A stretch of DNA of 64,000 nucleotides from Symbiodinium natans. Its lineage: Eukaryota; Sar; Dinophyceae; Suessiales; Symbiodiniaceae. Under the pieces are notes generated by a model. That model had not been told where the DNA came from and did not search any database. It saw nothing but the letters and a program-made list of their open reading frames with translations. Within the stretch, counting starts at the first letter, position 1. Every line of letters begins with the position of its first letter. Positions 12,361 through 24,950 of this stretch are shown here, one piece after another. Location of the stretch: assembly GCA_905221605.1 (NCBI GenBank), contig CAJNDS010002338.1, positions 248,372-312,371 of the forward strand, written 5' to 3'. The position numbers were made by a program, and so were the translations under genes.

Positions 12361-13317
12361 TCACTCATCGATCTTCGGCGCGAGGTAGAACTTCATGTGG
12401 CCCTTGTCCTCCGTCTCGAGGTCGTACTGCACCAGCAGGGGTGCATCCGGGGCAAAGCCCAGGGTGACGGAGCCACAGAGGGGCGATGCCTTCGAGAAGT
12501 TCACCAAGTAGCGCAAGGCAAAGGCAGCGGTAACCGGCTCGTGCACTGTGAGAGACACCTTGTCCTCTGGCTTGTCCGTCTCCCGCGGCTTCAGCAGCAC
12601 GTTGCCGCTTCCGATGTCACCGGACCTGACGTGGCCAACATCCCAACCAATAATTCAACACCCACCACGATGTTGACAAGTCTGCTGAACCAAGGAAATT
12701 TAAGTTGGCTAAACGGCCCAACGGTCAATTTCAAAAAGACTGCGTCAGTACAACATGAGAAAGAAAAGCAACAAGCATGGAAATGTAAAGGCAAGTGGCA
12801 CAACGAACTTGAGCCCATCTTTGTCACCGGTCAAGTGCAGGGTCTCCCCAAACTCCTTGAGGTCCCTGCAGATCTTTTGGAACTCGCTGGAGGGCATCTT
12901 CGCGACCACTTTGTAGTGCTGCTCTGGGATCTCCATGTGCTCGTTCTCGATCTGGAACAGCTTGAGGTCAAACTCCGAGATGCGGTCGTCCGAGCCCTCG
13001 CACTGGAAGTTGACCACGTCGGTGTCGCCCTTGTGCCGGATCTTCAACGAATCGCTAGGTCCAGTCATCTTCAAAATCTTGGTCAAGGAGTCCACGTTCA
13101 TGCCCAGCGACACGGGCCTATCACACTTGAACTCCGAGAAAGCAGACTCTCGAAGCATCAGCGACACCAGCGCCACGTGGGAACTGTCCATGCTCTGCAC
13201 TTGCATGCCCTTCTCCGAGCAGTCGAAGTTCACCTCCTTGCACAGGTCCTTCATCGACTCAGCGACCTTCTTGAAAAGGCTGGCCTGCTGCAGCTGAGCA
13301 TCCAGGATCATGGCCAT
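12361..13317 (-). CDS. PCNA: PCNA, DNA polymerase sliding clamp (copy 1)
   Basis: Exon 1 is 13317-12800 and exon 2 is 12625-12361, giving 260 residues against the usual 258-261. The product is the homotrimeric DNA clamp that tethers replicative polymerases and binds PIP-box partners in the nucleus. Diagnostic stretches are QSMDSSHVALVSLML near the N terminus, CDRPVSLGMN, IPEQHYKVVAKMPSSEF and the C-terminal MKFYLAPKIDE. The 174-bp intron reads GC at the donor and CAG at the acceptor. Joining at these borders gives KFVVSGDIGSGN, exactly the expected clamp sequence. I start at MAMILDAQ because clamps begin about there. The frame stays open to a Met at 13404, adding 29 residues of unclear use. 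Confidence 0.95.
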
Positions 13318-13686
13318 GATCAGCAAGGATGGAATGCGGAATGCGGAGGGCAAGGGCACCGTGTGTTCCTCGAGGCTCCCAGCGAACCGGAGAGAACGCA
13401 GCATGTCCGCACTCTGTCCGGGCTTTCTTCATGCTTTGGGGCCACAAGCCTTTGCGCGGAGGCGATGCCCGAACGCTCCGAGCACCCCTTTTCTTCTGAG
13501 CATGCATCTGAGTTGTGGGTCAAGCCGCTCCCGACACAAGGGTGGCCATTTGAAAAGCCACCAGCTGTGAAGCCCAGGGCTCGTTACTCAGCTGCTACCC
13601 TGGTGGACCCCGGTAAACCAGACTACTAAATCTTCGAACGTGAAACAGTAAGCCTAGAGGCCCAGAGAGCTCGAGCTCAGAAGCCT

Positions 13687-14637
13687 TCACTCATCGATCT
13701 TCGGCGCGAGGTAGAACTTCATGTGGCCCTTGTCCTCCGTCTCGAGGTCGTACTGCACCAGCAGGGGTGCATCCGGGGCAAAGCCCAGGGTGACGGAGCC
13801 ACAGAGGGGCGATGCCTTCGAGAAGTTCACCAAGTAGCGCAAGGCAAAGGCAGCGGTAACCGGCTCGTGCACTGTGAGAGACACCTTGTCCTCTGGCTTG
13901 TCCGTCTCCCGCGGCTTCAGCAGCACGTTGCCGCTTCCGATGTCACCGGACCTGACGTGGCCAACATCCCAACCAATAATTCAACACCCACCACGATGTT
14001 GACAAGTCTGCTGAACCAAGTAAGTTGGCTAAACGGCTCAACGGTCAATTTCAAAAAGACTGCGTCAGTACAACATGAGAAAGAAAAGCAACAAGCATGG
14101 AAATGTAAAGGCAAGTGGCACAACGAACTTGAGCCCATCTTTGTCACCGGTCAAGTGCAGGGTCTCCCCAAACTCCTTGAGGTCCCTGCAGATCTTTTGG
14201 AACTCGCTGGAGGGCATCTTCGCGACCACTTTGTAGTGCTGCTCTGGGATCTCCATGTGCTCGTTCTCGATCTGGAACAGCTTGAGGTCAAACTCTGAGA
14301 TGCGGTCGTCCGAGCCCTCGCACTGGAAGTTGACCACGTCGGTGTCGCCCTTGTGCCGGATCTTCAACGAATCGCTAGGTCCGGTCATCTTCAAAATCTT
14401 GGTCAAGGAGTCCACGTTCATGCCCAGCGACACGGGCCTATCACACTTGAACTCCGAGAAAGCAGACTCTCGAAGCATCAGCGACACCAGCGCCACGTGG
14501 GAACTGTCCATGCTCTGCACTTGCATGCCCTTCTCCGAGCAGTCGAAGTTCACCTCCTTGCACAGGTCCTTCATCGACTCAGCGACCTTCTTGAAAAGGC
14601 TGGCCTGCTGCAGCTGAGCATCCAGGATCATGGCCAT
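13687..14637 (-). CDS. PCNA: PCNA, DNA polymerase sliding clamp (copy 2)
   Basis: Exon 1 is 14637-14120 and exon 2 is 13951-13687, with a 168-bp GC-AG intron that is 6 bp shorter than in copy 1. The protein appears identical to copy 1, and the few base differences noticed do not change it. About 370 bp of spacer separates its stop from the start of copy 1, presumably carrying polyadenylation and trans-splicing signals. No classical promoter is visible, consistent with polycistronic transcription and spliced-leader processing, though that is inference. Confidence 0.95.
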
Positions 14638-15006
14638 GATCAGCAAGGATGGAATGCGGAATGCGGAGGGCAAGGGCACCGTGTGTTCCTCGAGGCTCCC
14701 AGCGAACCGGAGAGAACGCAGCATGTCCGCACTCTGTCCGGGCTTTCTTCATGCTTTGGGGCCACAAGCCTTTGCGCGGAGGCGATGCCCGAACGCTCCG
14801 AGCACCCCTTTTCTTCTGAGCATGCATCTGAGTTGTGGGTCAAGCCGCTCCCGACACAAGGGTGGCCATTTGAAAAGCCACCAGCTGTGAAGCCCAGGGC
14901 TCGTTACTCAGCTGCTACCCTGGTGGACCCCGGTAAACCAGACTACTAAATCTTCGAACGTGAAACGGTAAGCCTAGAGGCCTAGAGAGCTCGAGCTCAG
15001 AAGCCT

Positions 15007-15957
15007 TCACTCATCGATCTTCGGCGCGAGGTAGAACTTCATGTGGCCCTTGTCCTCCGTCTCGAGGTCGTACTGCACCAGCAGGGGTGCATCCGGGGCA
15101 AAGCCCAGGGTGACGGAGCCACAGAGGGGCGATGCCTTCGAGAAGTTCACCAAGTAGCGCAAGGCAAAGGCAGCGGTAACCGGCTCGTGCACTGTGAGAG
15201 ACACCTTGTCCTCTGGCTTGTCCGTCTCCCGCGGCTTTAGCAGCACGTTGCCGCTTCCGATGTCACCGGACCTGACGTGGCCAACATCCCAACCAATAAT
15301 TCAGCACCCACCACGATGTTGACAAGTCTGCTGAACCAAGTAAGTTGGCTAAACGGCTCAACGGTCAATTTCAAAAAGACTGCGTCAGTACAACATGAGA
15401 AAGAAAAGCAACAAGCATGGAAATGTAAAGGCAAGTGGCACAACGAACTTGAGCCCATCTTTGTCACCGGTCAAGTGCAGGGTCTCCCCAAACTCCTTGA
15501 GGTCCCTGCAGATCTTTTGGAACTCGCTGGAGGGCATCTTCGCGACCACTTTGTAGTGCTGCTCTGGGATCTCCATGTGCTCGTTCTCGATCTGGAACAG
15601 CTTGAGGTCAAACTCTGAGATGCGGTCGTCCGAGCCCTCGCACTGGAAGTTGACCACGTCGGTGTCGCCCTTGTGCCGGATCTTCAACGAATCGCTAGGT
15701 CCGGTCATCTTCAAAATCTTGGTCAAGGAGTCCACGTTCATGCCCAGCGACACGGGCCTATCACACTTGAACTCCGAGAAAGCAGACCCTCGAAGCATCA
15801 GCGACACCAGCGCCACGTGGGAACTGTCCATGCTCTGCACTTGCATGCCCTTCTCCGAGCAGTCGAAGTTCACCTCCTTGCACAGGTCCTTCATCGACTC
15901 AGCGACCTTCTTGAAAAGGCTGGCCTGCTGCAGCTGAGCATCCAGGATCATGGCCAT
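15007..15957 (-). CDS. PCNA: PCNA, DNA polymerase sliding clamp (copy 3)
   Basis: Exon 1 is 15957-15440 and exon 2 is 15271-15007, with a 168-bp GC-AG intron. It has the one amino acid change I noticed among the copies: Gly replaces Glu in LMLRESAFSE, soon after the conserved MDSSHV motif. All other clamp landmarks are intact, so the gene should encode a working protein. Confidence 0.95.
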
Positions 15958-16326
15958 GATCAGCAAGGATGGAATGCGGAATGCGGAGGGCAAGGGCACC
16001 GTGTGTTCCTCGAGGCTCCCAGCGAACCGGAGAGAACGCAGCATGTCCGCACTCTGTCCGGGCTTTCTTCATGCTTTGGGGCCACAAGCCTTTGCGCGGA
16101 GGCGATGCCCGAACGCTCCGAGCACCCCTTTTCTTCTGAGCATGCATCTGAGTTGTGGGTCAAGCCGCTCCCGACACAAGGGTGGCCATTTGAAAAGCCA
16201 CCAGCTGTGAAGCCCAGGGCTCGTTACTCAGCTGCTACCCTGGTGGACCCCGGTAAACCAGACTACTAAATCTTCGAACGTGAAACAGTAAGCCTAGAGG
16301 CCCAGAGAGCTCGAGCTCAGAAGCCT

Positions 16327-17283
16327 TCACTCATCGATCTTCGGCGCGAGGTAGAACTTCATGTGGCCCTTGTCCTCCGTCTCGAGGTCGTACTGCACCA
16401 GCAGGGGTGCATCCGGGGCAAAGCCCAGGGTGACGGAGCCACAGAGGGGCGATGCCTTCGAGAAGTTCACCAAGTAGCGCAAGGCAAAGGCAGCGGTAAC
16501 CGGCTCGTGCACTGTGAGAGACACCTTGTCCTCTGGCTTGTCCGTCTCCCGCGGCTTTAGCAGCACGTTGCCGCTTCCGATGTCACCGGACCTGACGTGG
16601 CCAACATCCCAACCAATAATTCAACACCCACCACGATGTTGACAAGTCTGCTGAACCAAGGAAATTTAAGTTGGCTAAACGGCCCAACGGTCAATTTCAA
16701 AAAGACTGCGTCAGTACAACATGAGAAAGAAAAGCAACAAGCATGGAAATGTAAAGGCAAGTGGCACAACGAACTTGAGCCCATCTTTGTCACCGGTCAA
16801 GTGCAGGGTCTCCCCAAACTCCTTGAGGTCCCTGCAGATCTTTTGGAACTCGCTGGAGGGCATCTTCGCGACCACTTTGTAGTGCTGCTCTGGGATCTCC
16901 ATGTGCTCGTTCTCGATCTGGAACAGCTTGAGGTCAAACTCCGAGATGCGGTCGTCCGAGCCCTCGCACTGGAAGTTGACCACGTCGGTGTCGCCCTTGT
17001 GCCGGATCTTCAACGAATCGCTAGGTCCGGTCATCTTCAAAATCTTGGTCAAGGAGTCCACGTTCATGCCCAGCGACACGGGCCTATCACACTTGAACTC
17101 CGAGAAAGCAGACTCTCGAAGCATCAGCGACACCAGCGCCACGTGGGAACTGTCCATGCTCTGCACTTGCATGCCCTTCTCCGAGCAGTCGAAGTTCACC
17201 TCCTTGCACAGGTCCTTCATCGACTCAGCGACCTTCTTGAAAAGGCTGGCCTGCTGCAGCTGAGCATCCAGGATCATGGCCAT
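16327..17283 (-). CDS. PCNA: PCNA, DNA polymerase sliding clamp (copy 4)
   Basis: Exon 1 is 17283-16766 and exon 2 is 16591-16327, with a 174-bp GC-AG intron like copy 1. This is the first gene of the array in the direction of transcription. Its upstream sequence departs from the other units near 17345, so the 5' leader differs. The frame remains open upstream into unique sequence as far as 17469, but the clamp itself starts at MAMILDAQ. Protein landmarks match copies 1 and 2. Confidence 0.95.
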
Positions 17284-17532
17284 GATCAGCAAGGATGGAA
17301 TGCGGAATGCGGAGGGCAGGGGCACCGTGTGTTCCTCGAGGCTTCCGAAAGGCAGGAACGGGCACTGCAATGGAAGCGATGTGCTCCTTACAGTCCAAGT
17401 TCGGGAAGCCCAGCATTCCAAAGCCCTGAAATCCTCGAAAAGGGACACCTTGAGCAAGGCTTGGGGCAAGGCGTTCGGAGCTCTTTGCAGGCGGAGCCTC
17501 TCCAGGGAAGCGCTTAAGGAAGCAAGCGACTT

Positions 17533-17573
17533 CAGGGTACAGGGTACAGGGTACAGGGTACAGGGTACAGGGC
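17533..17573. repeat. 7-bp tandem repeat (CAGGGTA)n
   Basis: About five and a half perfect units upstream of PCNA copy 4. Confidence 0.85.
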
Positions 17574-17732
17574 GTTGGACGAGTTTTGTGTTACTTAAAG
17601 CTACACTGACATCCTAAGAAGCAAGGCTCAAAAAGAGGTGGAAGGTGAATGTTTGGGAAGCAGCGCGCGGTGGGGGAGGAGCCTCCTTGTGATCGAGGAG
17701 TCGGCATGTCCAGCCTGAGAGCAGAAGATCAG

Positions 17733-17775
17733 GGAGAGAGGCAGAGAGAGAGACAAGAGAGCGAGAGAGAGAGAG

Positions 17776-17813
<38 letters not shown>

Positions 17814-17834
17814 AGAGAGAGAGAGAGAGAGAGT
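17733..17834. repeat. (GA)n-rich microsatellite
   Basis: GA dinucleotides broken by occasional C. Frames through it are low-complexity Arg/Glu or Ser/Leu strings and are not genes. Confidence 0.85.
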
Positions 17835-19820
17835 CTCGGAGAGGTGACAAGTGTCACGTGCTTGCTCTGCCTGGATTTCGAAAATGCTGGCAAGAGGCAG
17901 GGCGGTGCACCATCCTCGGCATGCGCTTCGGAGCTGTCAGCTAAAATCAGCCACCGGAAAATGATCTCCAAGGGCCCCCAAAGCGCTCCTGTGCTCCACA
18001 GCTTTGGAAACCCGAGTCAGAGGGCATTGCAGCGTACTGAAGGCTTTTCTTGATCCAAGGAGCCGCGCAGCAAGAGCGTCCACCACACCAGCATTACCTG
18101 AACAGATGGCAGAAGAGCTGGTGAGCACATAACGACAAACCTTGTAACTGATGGCCATGAAGGTCAATTAAGGTCAGCTTGGGAAGAAGGGATCCTGGCC
18201 CGAGATCCTGCAGTAGCCCACGCTGAGAAAAAATGAAGAATAAGATCCATCCGAACTGGGACAGAGCGCATGGGCACATGCCCTACCTCCATTTGCTCTT
18301 GTGCACCGAAAGCCTGCAAGGAGAGACCTTGGACAGCTGGCACAAGGAAAACAGGGGCAGCTGCGCACCTCGAACCTTCTAGCCGGTCAGCTGCAGCTAT
18401 GCGAAACTCTCGAAAGCTTGGGCTGCTGGACAACGAGCACCCGGGCCATGCCCCAATCACCGGAGTCTCTACAGGCGTCCCATGGTCCGTCTGTGTGTTT
18501 ACTACATGAGTGCTTTCAGGAGATGCTCTCCAGTCCATGAAGTACCTGGTAAACCCGAAAAGTGGAGTCACAGTCGTTGCAGTCACAGACCCTGCCACAC
18601 TAGGACCAGGCACTACCATCAACAATACTAAGACTTGCTAAGACAAAACACGCGGCAGTGATGCCGACGACTACTGCGACGACTTTACCACCACCACCAC
18701 CGCCACCACCGCCACCACCGCCACCACTGCCACCACCGCCACCACCGCCACCACCGCCACCACCGCCACCACCGCCACCACCGCCACCACCGCCACCACC
18801 GCCACCCACCACCACCACCACCACCACCATCACTGCTGCTGTCACTGCTGCTGTCACTGCTGCTGTAACTGCCACTGCTTGAATATTGAGACATATCAGG
18901 CACTTTTCCTCGCTATCAATATGATCTCACTACAACCATTATCCCCCATACTGTTGCGAGTACCGGAAACATAGCCAATGTCAGGGCGTCCGACGATGCA
19001 AGCGGCGGCTGATGCAGGACCTCACCTGAAAAACTGTCTCAAGGCCAGCTGTACACCAAGGAGCTAAGGAGGCATGCTTAACTTGCTGAACTCCCTGAGC
19101 TGCTCGGAAAACGCAACGACCCGGCCTGCGGTCATGAGGCGTTGCTGGCCACCGGCTCAAACTTCCAATGTGGACATGCCAACAGGCAACTTCACACGCT
19201 CCAGCTCTCACACTTAAAATAAAACAGTCAGGGTACAGCTAGACCACACATATGTTGAGTCTCAATTCTGGTGCAGCGTCTTCAGCATGGCTTAGTTCGG
19301 AGCTACAACCATGAGACGGAAATGAATGACAGACCCTTTCAAACCCTTTAAAGATTCTACAATAGGATCACAACGCTCATGAACTTGACAAAGGAGCCAC
19401 AACACCTCAATGCAGGGCACGTGTTCACATGTGTTCAGCTAGCTGCAATGCATCAGGCACAACTTCGCCTCGGAAACGCTTGATCGGCCCATCACTCTGC
19501 CCAACACAGTTCAGTCCAACACTTTTGCAGCTGCTGGCAAGGTATGCTGGTAAGGTATCCCTTGCCACACCCAACTGCCCATCTACTTCTCTTGTTGGCT
19601 GCTTCGACATCCCAAAGTAATCATGCTCAGGGACGACCACGACGAAAGCTCCGAAGAGCTCGGGAGTGCCTTGAGGGCTTCAGGTACAGAAGCAGGGCAA
19701 CACGAGGTCAACCAGGGCAACGCCTTCATGAAGATGCGGCGCGACGGCTGGCACATGCTGGGACCACTTGCGCTGCCACACGCTGCTCAGTTCTCTAGGT
19801 CTTTCTGGGCATTCTCTGGG
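17835..19820. other. Spacer between PCNA array and glycosyltransferase gene
   Basis: Contains a (CCACCACCG)n triplet-type microsatellite at 18676-18835. A minus-strand frame of about 150 codons ends at 18164, but it lacks motifs and I do not call it a gene. The 19430-19640 minus-strand frame could be 3' UTR of the gene upstream. Confidence 0.4.
18676..18835. repeat. (CCACCACCG)n microsatellite
   Basis: Nearly pure CCA/CCG triplets over about 160 bp, flanked by ACTGCTGCTGTC repeats. The long Gly or Pro frames across it are composition artefacts. Confidence 0.9.
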
Positions 19821-21719
19821 CTACACTGCGTCACTGGTGAGCATCGCCACTGCCAGGGTCAGTTCACCTTCGCTGTCCCGGTAGACGTTGCTCAGCACAT
19901 CAGGCGGCAACTCGAAACCCATGGCACACAGTGTCTGGCAGAAGCGCGCCCTCTTGAGAAAAGAATCGTGTGCGGCGACCTCCGTCTCGGGCAAGCTGCG
20001 CTTCGTCTGAGTGGCACTGTGCTCCTGGCGCTCCTGGCGCTCCTGGCGCTCCTGGAGCTCCTGGCTCTCCTGCTCGAACGATAACCGGGATGCTTCCAGC
20101 GCCGCTGCCAAAGGGTCTTGGCTCTCTCCATTGATTCCATTGATGCCATTGATGGAGCTGAAAGGGAGTCGCGCGCGCTCATCTGACTCTTGAAGCGAGG
20201 CCGCCAGCGCACGCAGCAGTTGGTCGTCCTCGTCGTTAATCTCTGCCTCGCTGGCCTCATCACTGTCTGGCGACTCGCTGTCTGACGACTCGCTGTCATC
20301 ACTCAGCACCTGGATGCCATCAAAATCTGAAACCACGTCAAGCCTTGCAGGCACTGCGGGGACACCAGGAGGAAGCAGGCTTTTCGGCTCAACAGATGCA
20401 CCGGTTGCATCGGGTACATTGGGTGCGTCGGGAGGAGGTTTGAGCACAACATCAGCAGAAGCAAGTTGCCCCCTGGTCCCCTCCTCCGCCTCTTTGGGCT
20501 TCAGTTCCTCCGCAGGCGCCCCCAAGAGCGCATCATTTGGGGCCTCGCCCGGAACATCGGCAGTGGCATCCAAAGCATCCAAAGCATCCGCAGCATCCGC
20601 GGCAGGCCGGCGCGTTCCAGGCTGGGCCGCCTTCTCCGCCTTAATGTTGAGCTGAGACAGTTCTATCGTCGTAGATGGTATGACAGGGCCTCCTGTGCGC
20701 CGAAATTGGATTTCCAGTGTTTTGACCGTCTTCTTGTTCTTGGGAGCATGTGTCAGGTCGCCGAAAAGCTGGCGCAGCTTCTGCGCAGCCTCCCGCTCCT
20801 CCTGCTTGCGCCGAGCATTGCTCTCATACAAAGACTGCAGCCCAGCCAGGTTCTGGAAGCACCGGGTTTCCCCAGCGTACATGCGGTACCTTCAACACCG
20901 GAACTGGAGAACGGACGATCAATACGATCAAAGAATATACATTACAGGGAACTTCAAACAGATACACTGCTGGGCTACCATCTTTGTTAATCTCCCTGTT
21001 CTTTGGGTTTTTTCCCGCCTCAGGACGCGGCCGTCCTTCCTGAAGTATCTCAGGGAGCGCTCCGCATCCTCAGTAGCATTGGCCACCGTCGGCAACAAGT
21101 CCTTGTCGTGGCGGTTGATGAAGAAGTAAAGGAAGCCATTGATCTCCCCGTTCCTCTGTGACAATCCTTCGATGCTCATGTTCAGGGCATTCTTGGATGT
21201 GCTGAGTCCACAAATAAACGCGCGGTGTGTCGTCATCCGCTGGAACGCATCAGAAATCAAGTTTTTCAAAGCGCCATCTGGCAGCGAAATGAGTGCGCTC
21301 GACTGACAACCTGGTCGTGATTTCCAGATGATGTCGCTCACGTCATCATCGATGCTCACAATATACTCACCCTCTTTGAAAGAGTTGACGATGTAGTTCC
21401 TCTGCTCCATGATGCCGGGAACTCCAACAACCAGGGAGGTTCCCTCCCAGCTGGTGCCATGCAGTGCTTTGCAGTACTGCTTGGCCTCCTCCTGGCTCGC
21501 CACGAACAGCCGCACCCGTTCCTTGGGGATTCCATGCCGGGACAGGAGCTGCAGCGTCCTCTCCAAAATGAAGGGTCGGGTGATGTCGCGCAGGCTTCGG
21601 TCCGATGGGTTCACCTCCGATGCGGGCCTCCACCTCCCGAGAGTGGGTATAACCACCTTGTAGTCGACCTCCGGATTCTGCAGGAGGTGAGGTGCATTCT
21701 GCACCAAGCCATCGCCCAT
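19821..21719 (-). CDS. GT-A glycosyltransferase (TET/JBP-associated type) with UIM/UBA tail
   Basis: Two exons, 21719-21019 and 20889-19821, encode about 589 residues. A 129-bp GC-AG intron joins them as VLRYRMYAGETRC. Residues 18-230 look like a GT-A fold: YKVVIPTLGRW, a RNYIV stretch, the metal-binding SIDDDVSD (122-129) and EDAERSLRYFRKDG (216-230). This pattern fits the TET/JBP-associated glycosyltransferases that add sugar to hydroxymethylated DNA bases; dinoflagellate DNA is rich in 5-hydroxymethyluracil. An Ala/Pro/Glu-rich linker leads to two ubiquitin-interacting motifs (EDDQLLRALAASLQES and DPLAAALEASRLSFEQ) and a UBA-like C terminus beginning near CAMGFELPPDV. An in-frame TGA five codons before the Met supports this start. 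The substrate is inferred; another GT-A family is possible. Confidence 0.65.
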
Positions 21720-23122
21720 GCAGCCCGAATGTCAACCAACGAGAGTGGCCTACAAGCCAGTACGAGTGTTATTGGTGCATATATATATATATGTATGCAT
21801 AGATGATATGTATGTGTGTGTACATTGTACATATACCTATGGACCTATATGCCGTTTTGAACGCCTGGCTCCACCTACTTGCTTCTGCTTCTTCATTTCA
21901 CAAAGGTGCTACATGGACAGTGGGCGCAGCCTTACACACAGACAAATGCAGCACTGCAGAGCCGCATCATACAGAAAGGGAACTCAAAGACTGCGGGGTT
22001 TGAAGGCTGTGATGGGGCTGGAGAAGAAGAGGCAATGACCAGCCCACTAAAGTAAGAAGCATGCCAGCAACAACACTACTCATGCGTATTGATCTATCAA
22101 CTTGAGACGCCACTTAGCATTTGTTTTATGTCATTCGTTCTGCAGAATTTAAGGATTGTGCAAGTACGGTTCTCTTCCCAGAAAAGACTACCCAAGAACC
22201 TTCTTAGTTCCATACGTTGAAAAGACGTTGCCCGCGTTCTTGATCTGAACTGATTACTCTGCCTGAGAACGAAACCGACAACACATAGCCAACAAAAAAA
22301 ACAACGAGTTTCCATGAGTCAATGACTAATGACTAATGAGTCCTCGAGTCGGAGACGCTAGATGCTCACAATTAAACCAAAAGCGGGAACCAACAAACAC
22401 CACAAAGCAATAAAACAGCTACAACGTCGGGTCCAGGACTAACGACAGGACTAACGACAGCCATGCTTCCGGAAGCGAAGAAGAAACATTCAGAAAGCAT
22501 GTCTTCTGATGTCCTTTTCCTTCCGCCGAGAGGACCCCGTCAAGCCATCACAGGTGGTTGAGGTCGAGGCTGACGCAGGGAAGGCGGCACCTTTTCAAGT
22601 GCGCAAAAATGCCAAGCAAGTGACGTGCTCAACAATGTTCAACAATGCAGAGTGGAGACCCTTTTGTTGCTCATTTGTTGTTGCTGTTGTTGTTGTTGTT
22701 CCTCCTACCTGGGGAAGGGCGGGCCATAAGCCCCCAGAGACTGGAAGGTGCTGACACTGCTCCTTAAACCAGTTCATATGTTTGCACATACCAAGAAGGC
22801 TCATAGAGTTTCAGAGTGTCCAGTCCAGAATGGTTTTTTTCAACTGATTGCTGAAATACATGTCAGACAAGGGATGTCAGGGGATTTAACAAAAGCTCCA
22901 CATAGAGTTACCGAGAGAGTTAAAATAAGAGCTCATCACCTTCTCCAAAGGGTTTTTGGGATGCCTTATGGGTAGAATTTAATGCGTTGTCATGGAGCTT
23001 TATAGATTCTTTACTTCATTAGTTCCTTCTTCCCCGCGTTCTGTCGATACCGTCCCTCCATCCTTTGTCCTTTGTCCTTGTTATCCTTCCTCTATTTTCC
23101 TTCTTTGCTTTCCTTTGCCTTC
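21720..23122. other. Spacer with diverged exon-like fragments
   Basis: A short AT run lies at 21780-21792. Near 22510-22600 the sequence is a diverged duplicate of 23510-23580 (shared GACGCAGGGAAGG core). Both may be exon remnants of the minus-strand gene whose 52-nt exon is duplicated at 23357 and 23694. Confidence 0.35.
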
Positions 23123-23206
23123 CCTTCCTTCCCTTCGGTTCCTTCCCTTCCCTTCCCTTCCCTTCCCTTCCCTTCCCTTCCCTTCCCTCCTTTCCTTCCT
23201 GTCCTT
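23123..23206. repeat. (CCCTT)n pentamer repeat
   Basis: About fifteen units of TTCCC/CCCTT, nearly perfect. Confidence 0.85.
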
Positions 23207-23356
23207 CCCTTGTTTCGATTGCTTAGGTCCTTCTCCTGACATGCAATGTCCAAGGAAACCCTCTTCGGGCATAGTAGGAGGAACCCATAGAGTCCAGAGA
23301 GGAACCCATCCAAAAAAACCCCCCCCCGGTTCTTCTGCTAATCAAGCTGGGGTCAC

Positions 23357-23408
23357 CGGGACCGTGATGGGTGCTTTCGTGTCGTCCTTCGGCGACTTGA
23401 GCTTGAAC
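23357..23408 (-). CDS. Putative 52-nt exon, duplicate B, gene unknown
   Basis: Minus-strand reading gives FKLKSPKDDTKAPITVP between an acceptor ending GAG and a donor GTGACC. It is a diverged copy of the exon at 23694-23745, 337 bp away. Amino acid changes are few (L to F, S to P, I to V) while the DNA differs at several third positions, which suggests past selection on protein. The parent gene is not recognised. Confidence 0.35.
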
Positions 23409-23693
23409 CTCAGAAGCCCACAAATCAAAGCCTAACCCCTGCGAGGCTCTTATGGAGGGTTATGGAGGGTTAGAGCCCGTCAGACCCAACTGGACAACGT
23501 GACTACGTTTTCTCGGGGGGGGGACTCGTGTCAAGCAGCTGAGGCTCTGGCTGGCGCAGGGAAGGGGGGACCTGTCAAAGGATCTACGCAGACAGCAGGA
23601 AGACCAAACGCTGCATGTCATTCGCCCCTCCTCGCAGAAACAATGTCTGTGTCCTCGGCGCAATCTGCACAGCATGAAGCGAGCGAAGCTTAC

Positions 23694-23745
23694 CGGGATC
23701 GTGATGGGCGCTTTCGTGTCATCCTTCGACGACTTCAGTTTTAAC
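23694..23745 (-). CDS. Putative 52-nt exon, duplicate A, gene unknown
   Basis: Minus-strand reading gives LKLKSSKDDTKAPITIP between an acceptor CTCAG and a canonical donor GTAAGC. It is the paralogous partner of 23357-23408. The neighbouring segments near 23.55 and 22.56 kb are also diverged duplicates, so a block including this exon was duplicated in tandem. Confidence 0.4.
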
Positions 23746-24014
23746 CTGAGCTCGTCAGATCCAAAAGCACGCGCTTCTTCTGGCACGGCTTTCCCCATTC
23801 TGAGGGGCTCCTAAAACGGTCCTAAACCCTTGTTTTGACCAAACCCCACTGGATGTCAGCAGCATGGAGGCTCGCAGGCCGTCCTGTCAAACTGGCAAGT
23901 GGACAACTGTGGAAGAAAAATGCGCAACACTAGGACCCCAGGCTCAGTTGATAAAACAAGATGCATGCTTTCCATCACTCCCTACAAATCCTGTGCTTCA
24001 AGCTGATCTGACCG

Positions 24015-24950
<936 letters not shown>

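Larger units (their letters stand above)
12150..17345 (-). repeat. Tandem array of four PCNA gene units
   Basis: Four head-to-tail units of 1320-1326 bp, each a complete two-exon PCNA gene plus spacer. Stop codons lie at 12361, 13687, 15007 and 16327. An extra spacer copy at 12150-12360 follows the last gene, and unit homology ends abruptly near 17345 at the 5' side of copy 4. Units are nearly identical. Introns fall in two size classes (174 bp in copies 1 and 4, 168 bp in copies 2 and 3). Tandem near-identical genes are typical for highly expressed dinoflagellate genes. Confidence 0.95.

Noticed and set aside
12397-13629. Long plus-strand open frames (up to 410 codons) across the PCNA array
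   Set aside because: They are antisense to well-supported PCNA exons, repeat with each unit, and have no family features of their own.
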